Part shown: in pieces, positions 55,897-64,000 of the stretch
How the letters are laid out: each line of letters starts with the position of its first letter
Numbering within the stretch: the first letter of the stretch is position 1
From: Magnetospirillum sulfuroxidans
GTDB lineage: Bacteria; Pseudomonadota; Alphaproteobacteria; Rhodospirillales; Magnetospirillaceae
DNA: 64,000 bases
Direction of reading: 5' to 3'
Assembly (NCBI RefSeq): GCF_018224925.1
Contig: NZ_JAGTUF010000005.1
Location: forward strand, 1 to 64,000
Notes under the pieces: model-generated
Databases searched by the model: none
Told to the model about the DNA's origin: nothing
What the model saw: only the letters and a program-made list of their open reading frames with translations
Made by a program: the position numbers and the translations under genes

Positions 55897-57025
55897 GCCG
55901 CTTGGCGGCGCTGACCATTTCGGCGGTGGCGCCGGCAAAGGAAAAGCGCAGGGTATGGCTTCCGGCCAGGGGATCGAAATCCACCCCCGGCGTCACCGCC
56001 ACCCCGGTTTGCGCCAGCATGCGCCGGCAGAATTCGGCACTGTCATTGGTCAGTTCAGCCACATCGGCATACAGATAAAAGGCGCCGTCTGATGGCGCCA
56101 GCCGGCTAAAGCCGGCCGCCGGCAATTCGTTCAGCAGCACGTCGCGATTAGCGCGATAGACGGCGACGCGATCATTTAGTTCCTCGGTGCAGTCGAACAC
56201 GGCGCAGGCCGCCAACTGGCTGAGAGTGGGGGCGGAAATGAACAGGTTCTGCTGCAAGCACTCGACCGCGCGGACCAGATCGGCCGGCAAGACCATCCAT
56301 CCCAACCGCCACCCGGTCATGGCGTAATATTTGGAAAAGCTGTTGACGATCACCGCATGCTCGCCGGCGCCGATGGCCGAGCCGGCGGCGGCGCCGTAAA
56401 CGATGCCATGATAGATTTCATCGGAAATCAGACGGATGCCCCGCCCTTCGCACCAGACGGCCAAAGCCGCCACTTCGGCCGCCGACAGCATCGAGCCGGT
56501 GGGATTGGATGGTGACGCCACCACCACCCCATCCAGTTTGCCCTCGACCTGTTCCAGCGCCGCGACGGTCAATTGCCAGCGCGATGCTTCCGCCACCGGC
56601 ACCAAGACGCATTCAATGCCAAGGGCGGTCAGGATGTTGCGATAGGCCGGATAGCCCGGCGCCGCCACCGCCACCCGATCACCGGGATTGAAAGCGGCCA
56701 AGAAGGCCAGCAAAAACCCGGCGGAAGAACCGGTGGTGATGGCGATGCGGCCAGAATCGACCGCGACGCCGTGGACATCGCGGTAATGGCCGGCGATGCG
56801 CTCACGCAGGCGCGGCACCCCGAACGCCTCGGTATAGCCGATGGGGTCGCTGTCCAGCGCCGCCTTAGCCGCCGCCAACACCCGCGCCGGAGCCTGACCC
56901 GAGGGTTGCCCCACTTCCAGATGAATGACGTCACCGCCTTCGGCCGCGCGCTGATTGGCGGCACGCATCACATCCATGACGATAAAGGGCGAGATGGCCC
57001 CGCGTCCGGCAACCTTGAAAGCCAT
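55877..57025 (-). CDS. PLP-dependent class I/II aminotransferase
   Basis: A 382-aa fold-type I aminotransferase. Visible motifs are VGQPSGQAPARVL and GYTEAFGVPRLRERIA, the cofactor-binding SPSNPTGSM, LISDEIYHGIVYG, and the PLP lysine in VNSFSKYYAMTGWRLGW, with the terminal Arg in LRFSFAGA. The pattern is closest to aspartate/aromatic-type aminotransferases; the substrate cannot be fixed from sequence. It starts three bases after the GGT-like gene ends, so the two are probably cotranscribed. Confidence 0.9.
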   Translation of the reverse strand: MAFKVAGRGAISPFIVMDVMRAANQRAAEGGDVIHLEVGQPSGQAPARVLAAAKAALDSDPIGYTEAFGVPRLRERIAGHYRDVHGVAVDSGRIAITTGSSAGFLLAFLAAFNPGDRVAVAAPGYPAYRNILTALGIECVLVPVAEASRWQLTVAALEQVEGKLDGVVVASPSNPTGSMLSAAEVAALAVWCEGRGIRLISDEIYHGIVYGAAAGSAIGAGEHAVIVNSFSKYYAMTGWRLGWMVLPADLVRAVECLQQNLFISAPTLSQLAACAVFDCTEELNDRVAVYRANRDVLLNELPAAGFSRLAPSDGAFYLYADVAELTNDSAEFCRRMLAQTGVAVTPGVDFDPLAGSHTLRFSFAGATAEMVSAAKRLKAWRK

Positions 57026-57028
57026 GGA

Positions 57029-58636
57029 TCAGTCCCTGCCCACCACGACGGCCATGCCGGCGCCACGCGGATCGGCCTCGACCTGACATTTGCCGAAATT
57101 GGGCCGACCGGTGTCGCAGCGCAAGGCGTTGACGCGCGACGGCATCGCCACCGTCTTGACCTGATGGCCACGCTTGGTCAACGCCGCCTCGCCGGGGCTG
57201 CCTTCTTCCACGAACAAAATATCGGGATTGCCGGAATGATGCAGGCGCGGCGCGGCCAAGGCCTGTCCCAGCTTGACGCCGCCAAGCTGGTTTTCCAGCA
57301 AGACCTGGGTCATGGCGCTGGCGCCGGTGACGCCGCCACTGGCGGCGGCGGCGAAGCGGACTTCCTGCACATGCGGATTGATGACCATCACCGGTCCCAC
57401 CGCCGGCGGGCCGCTATTGACCCCCGGCGCCGCCGCCATGAAGATGCCGGTGCCCGACAGCATGCGGCCGGTGCCAAACAGACCATAGGTGGTCACGTTG
57501 CAGGCGACGCCATTGCCATCGCCATCCAAGACGACGAAGCTGGAGGCCGGAAGCGCGTCATTGGGGCGATCCCCCTGCACCGGCTGATGCCGATCGGGGT
57601 CATAGCCGGTGGCCAGGGCCTTGCCGGTCTCGGCGTAAAAAGCCGGCTTGGCCGATCCGTCCGCATTCATCCAACCGCCGCGTTCGGCGAAGGCGCGGGC
57701 GGAAATTTCCGCCAGCAGGTGCGGCCGTTCCTCCACCGGGGTTTTTTCCCACCGGTCTTCCAGCGCCGCCACCATCCGCGCCGCCACGGCCCCGCTCACC
57801 GCCGGCGGCGGCGCGAAGTGAATCACCTCGTCGCCATGCTTGACGGTCTGGGTCGGGGTAAAGTTGGGCCGCATGTTGATCAGATCGGCGGTGGACAGGG
57901 TGCCGCCGGCATTTCCCACCGCATCGGCCAGGGATTGGGCGAAGGAGCCGTTATAAAACTCGCCGGGCGAGCGACGGATGCGGGCATAGACCGCGGCAAG
58001 GTCGTGCTGTTCGAAGCTTTGTCCTTCGACCAACAGCCGGCCGCCGGGGAAAAACACTTGGCGGGCGACCGGGTCGTTGGCCAGCAAACGGCCACCGATG
58101 GCAAGGTCGGCGGCAAAGGCCCGCGATACCGGGGTCCCCAGGCGGGCCAGCTTTTCGCCTTCGCCCAACAGGCTTTCCCACCTGAATTTGCCATATTTGG
58201 CGTGTAAGGCATAGAAACCGCGCACCGCGCCGGGGACGCTGGTCGCCAATCGGATACCGGCGGCGCCGCTGGCGGCGCGGGGAAGAAAATCCACCACTTC
58301 GGTGATCTTCTTCTTTTTGTCGTGCACCAGACAGACACCGCCGCCGCCCAGGCTGGCGGTGGAAGGCTGGGTCACGGCCAAGGTGAAATACAGGGCGACA
58401 GCGGCATCGGCAGCGGTGCCGCCGGCCGACAACACGTCACGGGCGACAACAACCGCCTGTGGCTCGTCGGCGGCGACCAAACCGCCAAAGCCCTTGACGT
58501 AACCGACGCTTCCCACGGCGCGCGAATCGCCGCATGCTGCAAGTCCCGCCGTCAAGGCCAGCGCCAAGGCGACCCTTGGCCCCAAGGCGGAGCGATAAAG
58601 AGACCGACCGACCGACGGAGTATGGCTTTTGCTCAC
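57029..58636 (-). CDS. gamma-glutamyltransferase-family lipoprotein with altered nucleophile motif
   Basis: A 535-aa protein of the GGT (Ntn-hydrolase) family. The N-terminus has a lipoprotein signal (RVALALALTAGLAAC, lipobox LAAC), and VLSAGGTAADAAVALYFTLAVTQPSTASLGGGG is the GGT hallmark. The canonical autocleavage site TTH[YF]S is replaced by PASSFVVLD near residue 362, so the usual nucleophilic Thr is missing and only Ser is close by. Catalysis and self-cleavage are doubtful. The start is a GTG at 58636 with SD AAGGA, overlapping the divergent M48 start. The neighbouring aminotransferase gene follows directly. Confidence 0.85.
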   Translation of the reverse strand: MSKSHTPSVGRSLYRSALGPRVALALALTAGLAACGDSRAVGSVGYVKGFGGLVAADEPQAVVVARDVLSAGGTAADAAVALYFTLAVTQPSTASLGGGGVCLVHDKKKKITEVVDFLPRAASGAAGIRLATSVPGAVRGFYALHAKYGKFRWESLLGEGEKLARLGTPVSRAFAADLAIGGRLLANDPVARQVFFPGGRLLVEGQSFEQHDLAAVYARIRRSPGEFYNGSFAQSLADAVGNAGGTLSTADLINMRPNFTPTQTVKHGDEVIHFAPPPAVSGAVAARMVAALEDRWEKTPVEERPHLLAEISARAFAERGGWMNADGSAKPAFYAETGKALATGYDPDRHQPVQGDRPNDALPASSFVVLDGDGNGVACNVTTYGLFGTGRMLSGTGIFMAAAPGVNSGPPAVGPVMVINPHVQEVRFAAAASGGVTGASAMTQVLLENQLGGVKLGQALAAPRLHHSGNPDILFVEEGSPGEAALTKRGHQVKTVAMPSRVNALRCDTGRPNFGKCQVEADPRGAGMAVVVGRD

Positions 58637-59990
58637 GCGCTTGTTCCTTTTGGCAACCCTGTTTCTGACCCTGTCGGCTTCGGCTGGGCAGGCCCAGCAG
58701 CAGCAACGACGCAGCTTCATCCGCGACGCGGAGGTGGAAAATACCATCCGCGCTTACTCCGCGCCACTTTTCCAGGCGGCGGGCCTGCCTCCCGAATCCG
58801 TTCGCCTGCATCTGATCGTCGATAACAGCCTCAATGCCTTTGTCGCCGGCGGATTGAACATGTTTTTCCATACCGGTCTGCTGATCCGTTCGGAAACGCC
58901 CAATCAACTGATCGGGGTCATGGCCCATGAAACCGGCCACATCGCCGGCGGCCATCTGGCCCGTTTGCAAGATGCCGCCGGCAATGCCTCGACCGAGGCG
59001 CTGGTCGCCATGCTGCTTGGCGCTGCCGTTGGCGTCGCCTCGGGTCGTGGCGATGTCGGCACCGCCATCGCCCTGGGCGGCCAAGACGTCGCCGTGCGCA
59101 ATTTGCTGACCTATAGCCGCATGGAGGAATCCTCGGCCGATCAGGCGGCGGTCAAATATCTGGACAGCACCCATCAATCCGCCAAGGGCCTGCTGGAATT
59201 CTTCGAAGTGCTGGGCGATCAGGAATTGCTGATCACCACCCGCCAGGACCCCTATGTCCGCACCCACCCCCTGACCCGCGACCGCGTCAACTTCATTCGT
59301 GATTATGTCAGCCGCTCCCCTTATAGCGCCAGCCCCAGCCGGCCGGAATTCGCCGAAATGCACCGCCGCATGCGGGCCAAGCTTTTCGCCTTCCTTGAAG
59401 CGCCCAGCCGCACCTTGCTGCGCTATAAGGAAAACGATCAAGCCATCGAAGCCCGCTATGCCCGCGCCATCGCCTATTACCGCAAACCGGATATGGACAA
59501 GGCGCTGCCGTTGATCGACGGCCTGATCGCCGAACGCCCCAACGACCCCTATTTCCATGAACTCAAGGGGCAGATGCTGTTCGAGAACGGCCGCGGCGCC
59601 CAAGCCATCGCCCCTTATCGCAAATCGGTGGAATTGTTGCCCGACAACGCCTTGCTGCGTATCGGCCTGGCCCAGGCGCTGATCGAACAAGAAGATCCGG
59701 CCATGCTGACCGAAGCACAGCAATTGCTGTCGCTGGCCACCCACCAAGAACCGCAGAACCTGACGGCTTGGCGGCTGATGTCGGTGGCTTATGGCCGCGA
59801 AGGCGACGAAGGCATGGCCGCCTATGCCATGGCCGAACAGGCGCTGCTGGAAAGGCGCGACACCGACGCCGCCTTCCTGGCCGGCAAGGCCGAACGCCTG
59901 CTGCCCAAGACCGGCACGGTGTGGCTGCGCATCCAAGACATCAAGGAACAAGCCTCCATCAACACCCCCGACGACAAGCGAAAGAAGTAA
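58629..59990 (+). CDS. BepA-like M48 metalloprotease with TPR repeats
   Basis: A 453-aa periplasmic protease. The signal peptide is MLTRLFLLATLFLTLSASAGQAQ, the zinc motif HETGH is at residues 100-104 with the third ligand in EESSADQAAV, and TPR-like repeats begin near residue 265 (AIEARYARAIAYYRKPDM). BepA-type proteins assist or degrade outer-membrane assembly substrates. The start is a TTG at 58629 with SD GGAG eight bases upstream; a nearby ATG at 58622 is out of frame. A DsbA-like gene follows after 69 bases. Confidence 0.88.
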   Translation: MLTRLFLLATLFLTLSASAGQAQQQQRRSFIRDAEVENTIRAYSAPLFQAAGLPPESVRLHLIVDNSLNAFVAGGLNMFFHTGLLIRSETPNQLIGVMAHETGHIAGGHLARLQDAAGNASTEALVAMLLGAAVGVASGRGDVGTAIALGGQDVAVRNLLTYSRMEESSADQAAVKYLDSTHQSAKGLLEFFEVLGDQELLITTRQDPYVRTHPLTRDRVNFIRDYVSRSPYSASPSRPEFAEMHRRMRAKLFAFLEAPSRTLLRYKENDQAIEARYARAIAYYRKPDMDKALPLIDGLIAERPNDPYFHELKGQMLFENGRGAQAIAPYRKSVELLPDNALLRIGLAQALIEQEDPAMLTEAQQLLSLATHQEPQNLTAWRLMSVAYGREGDEGMAAYAMAEQALLERRDTDAAFLAGKAERLLPKTGTVWLRIQDIKEQASINTPDDKRKK

Positions 59991-60059
59991 GGCCCCTTGC
60001 CCAGCCCCAAAGCTTCCGCCAATATGCCCACGCATTCCGATCCAGGAGTTTTTCAACAG

Positions 60060-60842
60060 ATGATCCGCAACACCTTCGCCGCAATCCTGCTTGCCTCGGC
60101 CGCCACTTTGGCCGCCCTGCCCGCCCAGGCCCAGGAAACTTTTGACGCCAAGCAGACCGATGCCGTGCGCAAGATCGTGCGCGATTATCTGATGGAACAC
60201 CCCGAAGTGATCGGCGAAGCCATCGAATCCCTGCGCGAGAAGATGCGCGCCCAGGCGGAAAGCGACGCCAAAAAGGCCATCGAATCGCGCAAGGATGAAA
60301 TCTTTAGCGACGTCAACGACCCGGTTGCCGGCAATGCCAAGGGCGACGTCGTCGTCGTCGAGTTCTTTGACTACAACTGCCCCTATTGCAAGGTGGTGCT
60401 GGACCCGATGATGGAAGCGGTCAAGGCCGACGGCAAGGTCAAGGTGGTCTTCAAGGATATGCCGATCCTGTCGGAAGATTCGTTGACCGCCGCCCGCGTC
60501 GCCCTGGCGGCCAAGAAGTTGGGCAAGTATGACGACGTCCACCGCGCCATGATGAAGTTCCGCGGCAAGCTGGACGAAAAGACCATCTTCCGTCTGGTGG
60601 GCGAGGCCGGCGCCAATGTCGACCAGATCAAAAAGGAAATGATGGCCCCCGAGATCGAAAAGCAGATCCGCAAGAACATCGAACTGGCACACGCGCTGGA
60701 CATTTCGTCCACCCCCAGCTTCGTCGTCGCCGGCGCCGACGGCAAGGCGGCGCGCACCATGTCGGGCGCCATCGAAGGCCAGGTGTTCAAGCAATTGTTC
60801 GACATCACCCGCAAGGGCGGCCGCCTGACCGGCGCCAACTGA
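60060..60842 (+). CDS. DsbA/Com1-like periplasmic thiol:disulfide oxidoreductase
   Basis: A 260-aa precursor with signal peptide (MIRNTFAAILLASAATLAALPAQA) and an N-terminal helical segment (VRKIVRDYLMEHPEVIGEAIESL) of the Com1/ScsC type. The thioredoxin domain has C107-P-Y-C110 (FFDYNCPYCK) and the cis-Pro loop SSTPSFVV. The helical extension resembles a trimerisation arm, so it may act as an isomerase rather than a simple oxidant. The start at 60060 has AGGAG upstream. A terminator follows the stop. Confidence 0.9.
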   Translation: MIRNTFAAILLASAATLAALPAQAQETFDAKQTDAVRKIVRDYLMEHPEVIGEAIESLREKMRAQAESDAKKAIESRKDEIFSDVNDPVAGNAKGDVVVVEFFDYNCPYCKVVLDPMMEAVKADGKVKVVFKDMPILSEDSLTAARVALAAKKLGKYDDVHRAMMKFRGKLDEKTIFRLVGEAGANVDQIKKEMMAPEIEKQIRKNIELAHALDISSTPSFVVAGADGKAARTMSGAIEGQVFKQLFDITRKGGRLTGAN

Positions 60843-60857
60843 TCGGCGGAAGGAAAC

Positions 60858-60892
60858 AAAAAGGCGTCCGGTGTGAACCGGGCGCCTTTTTT
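60858..60892 (+). terminator. Rho-independent terminator after the DsbA-like gene
   Basis: AAGGCGTCCGG pairs with CCGGGCGCCTT (one mismatch/wobble) around TGTGAA, followed by a run of Ts. Confidence 0.88.
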
Positions 60893-60916
60893 CATGATCA
60901 AACCCAGGAAGTCCAA

Positions 60917-60945
60917 ACCGTGATGCCTTGAATATGCATCACGGT
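60917..60945. repeat. dispersed palindrome, second copy
   Basis: ACCGTGATGC-cttgaatat-GCATCACGGT has a ten-pair perfect stem and nine-base loop. Read on the minus strand, its loop (atattcaag) matches that of the copy at 32648-32684 at six of nine positions. It lies between the convergent DsbA-like and rpoH genes. The rest of 60893-61043 has no gene. Confidence 0.7.
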
Positions 60946-61043
60946 CTCGGCTTTTGCGTGCCCCTGGCCGGGCACCCCCTCGGGGGCTTGGCCGCTCGTT
61001 CAACCCTGGCCAAAGCAACGCGCCTGATGGAAGCTGCGTTGCG

Positions 61044-61925
61044 TTAAGCCGCCGGCAGCGCCGCCGGAACAAAACCGGCCGAGACGATGGCGCGGACCTT
61101 GTCGAAGGCCTTGACCTCGATCTGGCGGATACGTTCGCGGCTGACGCCGTGGCGTTCCCCCAATTCCTCAAGCGTCAACGGCTGGTCGCGCAGACGGCGT
61201 TCGATGAAAATTTCGCGTTCACGCTCGTTCAGGCTGTCCAGCGCCGTGGCGATCAGCTTGCGGCCCTTGGACAATTCCTCGCGCTTGCCATAGCCGATTT
61301 CTTGGTCGTCGACATCGTCGGGCAACAGCTCGATAATTTCAGTGCCGCTTTCCCCCACCGGCATGTTCAGCGACGAATCACGCCCGCCCATGCGGCGATT
61401 CATATTGATCACATCGGTTTCGGACACGTTCAATTCGGTGGCGATGGCGGCGACGTCGGCGGGGGCCAGTTCCACCTGATCCAGCAGCCGCAGCTTGGTC
61501 TTGATCTTGCGCAGATTGAAGAACAGCTTTTTTTGCGCCGCCAGGGTGCCGATCTTGACCAACGACCACGAATTGAGCACGAATTCGTTCAAGGACGCCT
61601 TGATCCACCACATGGCGTAAGTGGACAGACGGAACCCGCGTTCGGGCTCGAATTTCTTCACCGCCCGCATCAAGCCCAGATTGCCTTCGGAAATCAGGTC
61701 GGCCATGGGCAGGCCGTAATGACGGTACCCCATGGCGATCTTGGCCACCAAACGCAGATGGCTGGTGACCAATTGGTGGGCGGCTGCGGTGTCTTCGTAA
61801 TCGATCCAGCGCTTGGCCAGCATGTATTCCTGCTGCGGTTCCAAGACCGGAAAGTCACGGATTTCGCGCAGATACTTGCTTAGGCCGCTGTCGTCAGCGG
61901 AAAAGGCGGGCACAGTGGCACGCAT
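61044..61925 (-). CDS. rpoH: heat-shock sigma factor RpoH (sigma-32)
   Basis: A 293-aa sigma factor. Region 2 (LRLVAKIAMGYRHYGLPMADLISEGNLGLMRAVKKFEPERGFRLSTYAMWWIKA) is followed by the diagnostic RpoH box (QKKLFFNLRKIK). Region 4 ends LEELGERHGVSRERIRQIEVKAFDKVRA. The start at 61925 (MRATVPAFSADDSG) has SD GGGAGG; longer starts upstream would run through the promoter. A consensus sigma-70 promoter lies at 62026-62054, giving a leader of about 90-100 bases that could fold over the start. Confidence 0.95.
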   Translation of the reverse strand: MRATVPAFSADDSGLSKYLREIRDFPVLEPQQEYMLAKRWIDYEDTAAAHQLVTSHLRLVAKIAMGYRHYGLPMADLISEGNLGLMRAVKKFEPERGFRLSTYAMWWIKASLNEFVLNSWSLVKIGTLAAQKKLFFNLRKIKTKLRLLDQVELAPADVAAIATELNVSETDVINMNRRMGGRDSSLNMPVGESGTEIIELLPDDVDDQEIGYGKREELSKGRKLIATALDSLNEREREIFIERRLRDQPLTLEELGERHGVSRERIRQIEVKAFDKVRAIVSAGFVPAALPAA

Positions 61926-62025
61926 GGCGGTCCTCCCAACAGAGCAACACATTTGGCCCACCTTGAACGTCGGTCGGGCCGATCCCTGGAAACAGCCTTT
62001 TAAAAAGCACTGCCTCGCTACGAAC

Positions 62026-62054
62026 ATTATGACAACCTGAGTGATACAGGTCAA
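62026..62054 (-). promoter_or_regulatory. sigma-70 promoter for rpoH
   Basis: On the minus strand TTGACC (62049-62054) and CATAAT (62026-62031) are spaced exactly 17 bases, each matching consensus at five of six positions. It is about 100 bases upstream of the rpoH start. Confidence 0.7.
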
Positions 62055-62095
62055 TATCAACAGCCGAATACCACAGTAATTTAGTCGGAGCCGTC

Positions 62096-63061
62096 ATGAG
62101 CAAACCCCGCCTTGTCCTCACCCGCCGTCTGCCGGACCCGGTGGAGCGGGAAATGGCCTCCCATTTCGCGCTTTTATCCAACCAGGACGACCAGCTTTTG
62201 TCCTCGGCCGAGATCGTCGCCCGCGCCCAGGCGCACCACGCCGACGGCCTGCAAATCACCCTGACCGATCGCCTGGATGCCGCCGCCATCGCCGCCTTGC
62301 CCGACACGGTCAAGATCATTTCCACCTATTCGGTCGGCACCAATCACATTGACCTGGAGGCAGCACGGCACCGTTCCATCGCCGTCGCCTTCACCCCCTT
62401 GGCGGTGACCGAGGCCACGGCCGATGTCGCCTTGTTCTTGCTGCTGGCCGCCTGCCGCCGCGCCCACGAATTCCAAATGCAATTGCGCCAAGGCCGATGG
62501 GGGGCCTGGAATGCCTGGGAAAATTTGGGCTGGGATCCCGGCGGTCAGATTCTGGGACTGGTCGGCTTGGGCCGAATCGGCCAAGCCGTGGCCCGCCGCG
62601 CCCGCGCCTTCGGCATGGAAATTCATTACCACCAACGCCGCCGGGCGGACCAGGCGGCCGAACTGGGCGCCGTCTATCATGCCAGCCTGGAATCGCTGTT
62701 CCGGGTCAGCCGCTTCGTCTCGCTGCACACGCCAAGCACACCGCAAACCCTTGGATTCATTAATGCCAATAGCCTGTCCTGGCTGCCCCAGGGGGCTATT
62801 TTCATCAATACCGCCCGGGGCGATCAGGTCAACGATTCGGATTTGATCGGCGCGTTGCAACACGGCCGGGTTGCCGCCGCCGGCCTGGATGTTTTCGCCA
62901 ACGAACCTTCTTTCGACCGTCGCTATCTGGACCTGCCAAACGCTTACTTGCTGCCCCATATCGGGACTTCGACCGAACAGACCCGCGCCCGCATGGGCCG
63001 CGATTCGATCGCCAATTTGTGCGCATTTTTCGCTGGCGCCCCAATGCCTTGGCCGGCCTGA
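62096..63061 (+). CDS. D-2-hydroxyacid dehydrogenase (glyoxylate/hydroxypyruvate reductase-like)
   Basis: A 321-aa NAD(P)-dependent enzyme. The cofactor motif GLVGLGRIGQAVARR, the catalytic Arg in NTARGDQVND, Glu in FANEPSFD and His in LPHIGTST are all present. The pattern VTEATADVALFLLLAACRR matches the glyoxylate/hydroxypyruvate reductase branch, so glyoxylate to glycolate or hydroxypyruvate to glycerate is likely. It begins at an ATG (MSKPRLVLTRRLP), divergent from rpoH across 170 bases. The TetR gene follows on the same strand after 135 bases of AT-rich sequence. Confidence 0.9.
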   Translation: MSKPRLVLTRRLPDPVEREMASHFALLSNQDDQLLSSAEIVARAQAHHADGLQITLTDRLDAAAIAALPDTVKIISTYSVGTNHIDLEAARHRSIAVAFTPLAVTEATADVALFLLLAACRRAHEFQMQLRQGRWGAWNAWENLGWDPGGQILGLVGLGRIGQAVARRARAFGMEIHYHQRRRADQAAELGAVYHASLESLFRVSRFVSLHTPSTPQTLGFINANSLSWLPQGAIFINTARGDQVNDSDLIGALQHGRVAAAGLDVFANEPSFDRRYLDLPNAYLLPHIGTSTEQTRARMGRDSIANLCAFFAGAPMPWPA

Positions 63062-63196
63062 GCCCATCGATAAAATTATCTGAAAATTTCATTAAATCTG
63101 CCCGTATCTTCACTGGCACATTTTGTCACAATCGTGCTACCTATAACCGAAGGGGTATATCCTTATTCACATAAACGACGTTTCCGGAAGCCAACC

Positions 63197-63853
63197 GTGA
63201 TCGAGAACACAGCCCAAACCCGCCGCCGCCTGCCTCGTTCCGAGCGCGAAAAGCTGATTGTCGATGAAGCGATCCGCTTTTTCGCCGAAGTCGGCTTCGA
63301 AGGTCAAACCCGTGCCCTGGCGAACCGCCTGGGCGTGACCCAGCCCTTGCTGTATCGCTATTTCCCCGACAAGGAATCGCTGATCGACCGGGTCTATGCC
63401 GAAGTATTCGTCGGCGGCTGGGAAAACGGCTGGACCGCCTTGCTGTCAGACCGCTCGCGCCCATTGCGGGATCGTCTGATCAACCTGTATGTCAGCTATA
63501 GTCAGGCCAATTTCAGCTATGAACGGGTGCGCCTGTTCATGTTCGCCAGCCTGAAGGACCGCGAGATCGCCAATCGCTATCTCAGCTTCATCCGCGAAAC
63601 GCTGTTTGTTCCGCTCATTCACGAAATCCGGATCGAGGCTGGGCTGAACAACCAGCGCCCGGTATCCGAATTCGAAATCGAATGTGTCGCCGGCCTGCAC
63701 GGCGCCATCGGATATGTCGGCATGCGGCGCTGGATTTATAACGCCCCGGTCCCGGACGAAGTGACCAAGGTCATCACCAGTCTGATCGCCACTTTCTTGC
63801 AAGGGGCGCCCGCCGCTTTTGCCGCATTGGCCGCAGATCCCGCCACCCATTGA
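63197..63853 (+). CDS. TetR-family transcriptional regulator
   Basis: A 218-aa regulator. The N-terminal HTH reads EAIRFFAEVGFEGQTRALANRLGVTQPLLYRYFPDKESLIDRVY, as in TetR proteins. The helical C-terminal domain carries the inducer pocket and dimer interface. The GTG at 63197 with SD GGAAG is the best start; an ATG 63 bases upstream would add a basic extension. The target is unknown; the adjacent dehydrogenase gene is a candidate. Confidence 0.85.
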   Translation: MIENTAQTRRRLPRSEREKLIVDEAIRFFAEVGFEGQTRALANRLGVTQPLLYRYFPDKESLIDRVYAEVFVGGWENGWTALLSDRSRPLRDRLINLYVSYSQANFSYERVRLFMFASLKDREIANRYLSFIRETLFVPLIHEIRIEAGLNNQRPVSEFEIECVAGLHGAIGYVGMRRWIYNAPVPDEVTKVITSLIATFLQGAPAAFAALAADPATH

Positions 63854-63861
63854 CCGGCGAT

Positions 63862-64000
63862 TCAGGGTGCCCCCCTTGAGCCGGGGGGGATGCGGGCGAA
63901 GACGGCGATCCGTGTCGCCTCGGCGGCATCGACCAGAACCGCCATCCGCGCTTTGCCGTCATCGCCGTGACCGCCGCGGCAAGCGTCTTCCATGGCGGCA
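63862..64000 (-). CDS. 3' end of a gene running off the right edge
   Basis: An open frame on the minus strand enters at the window edge and ends at the TGA at 63862-63864. The visible 45 residues read AAMEDACRGGHGDDGKARMAVLVDAAEATRIAVFARIPPGSRGAP. I do not recognise the family. The open frame and typical codon use support a real gene, but the piece is short, and the Met inside it could be its start. It converges with the TetR gene eight bases away. Confidence 0.4.
   Translation of the reverse strand, partial: AAMEDACRGGHGDDGKARMAVLVDAAEATRIAVFARIPPGSRGAP

Noticed and set aside
58622-58640. ATG at 58622 as the protease start
   Set aside because: It is out of frame with the protease; the in-frame TTG at 58629 has a properly spaced SD and leads straight into a signal peptide.

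Overview
The window looks like a piece of a GC-rich alphaproteobacterial chromosome, most likely Rhodospirillales and close to Magnetospirillum. This rests on gene families and gene order rather than on any alignment. The evidence is the hemC-hemD-mic60-hemY cluster, the alphaproteobacterial cell-cycle proteins TrcR (DUF1013) and RcdA-like (DUF1465), an HscB with an N-terminal zinc knuckle, a PAS-type chemoreceptor and a cobalt-chelatase (CobN) cobalamin locus. No magnetosome, photosynthesis or rRNA genes are present.

Bases 1-1611 are the right end of a decayed integrated island. They hold a frameshifted defence-type ATPase remnant, an IS3-type orfA remnant, a doubly damaged tyrosine integrase, and a 50-base copy of the 3' half of a CAT-anticodon tRNA that still carries the tRNA terminator. 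Chromosomal backbone follows. Bases 1667-10255 hold c-di-GMP and taxis genes (a PilZ protein, a PAS-MCP-PilZ receptor, a GGDEF enzyme), a ferritin-like protein, mnmA and a DUF599 protein. A small 84-aa gene there has its Shine-Dalgarno sequence buried in a strong predicted hairpin.

Bases 10300-18069 form one large minus-strand Fe-S and cysteine block: cysE, iscR, a second NifS-like desulfurase, iscS, iscU, iscA, hscB, hscA, fdx, iscX. Serine acetyltransferase leads to cysteine, the desulfurases extract sulfur, IscU/IscA with HscAB assemble and transfer clusters, and IscR reports cluster status. Bases 18303-26301 carry housekeeping and cell-cycle genes (hydrolase, trcR, quinone oxidoreductase, bdhA, thioesterase, rcdA-like, an adenylate cyclase, rpmE, a degenerate receiver, cyaY).

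Bases 26298-32586 hold hemY/mic60/hemD/hemC, divergent tsaD and a periplasmic binding protein. Bases 32681-42144 hold a methyltransferase, an iron-type alcohol dehydrogenase, cobP-cobW-cobN and a pstB-phoU pair without the other pst genes. Bases 42251-64000 hold anmK, tyrS, a YhdP/AsmA-like giant, glnE, bcp, a DUF455 ferritin-like protein, an outer-membrane barrel, a Panacea-domain protein, a MoeA-like protein with a decayed second domain, an aminotransferase, a divergent gamma-glutamyltransferase-like lipoprotein, a BepA-like M48 protease, a DsbA-like protein, rpoH, a hydroxyacid dehydrogenase and a TetR regulator.

No complete undescribed multi-gene system was identified. The strongest unexplained signals are a dispersed palindrome family (three copies at gene ends), the SD-masking leader hairpin, perfect dyads before iscR and between cysE and the hydrolase gene, and several enzymes that have lost canonical catalytic motifs.
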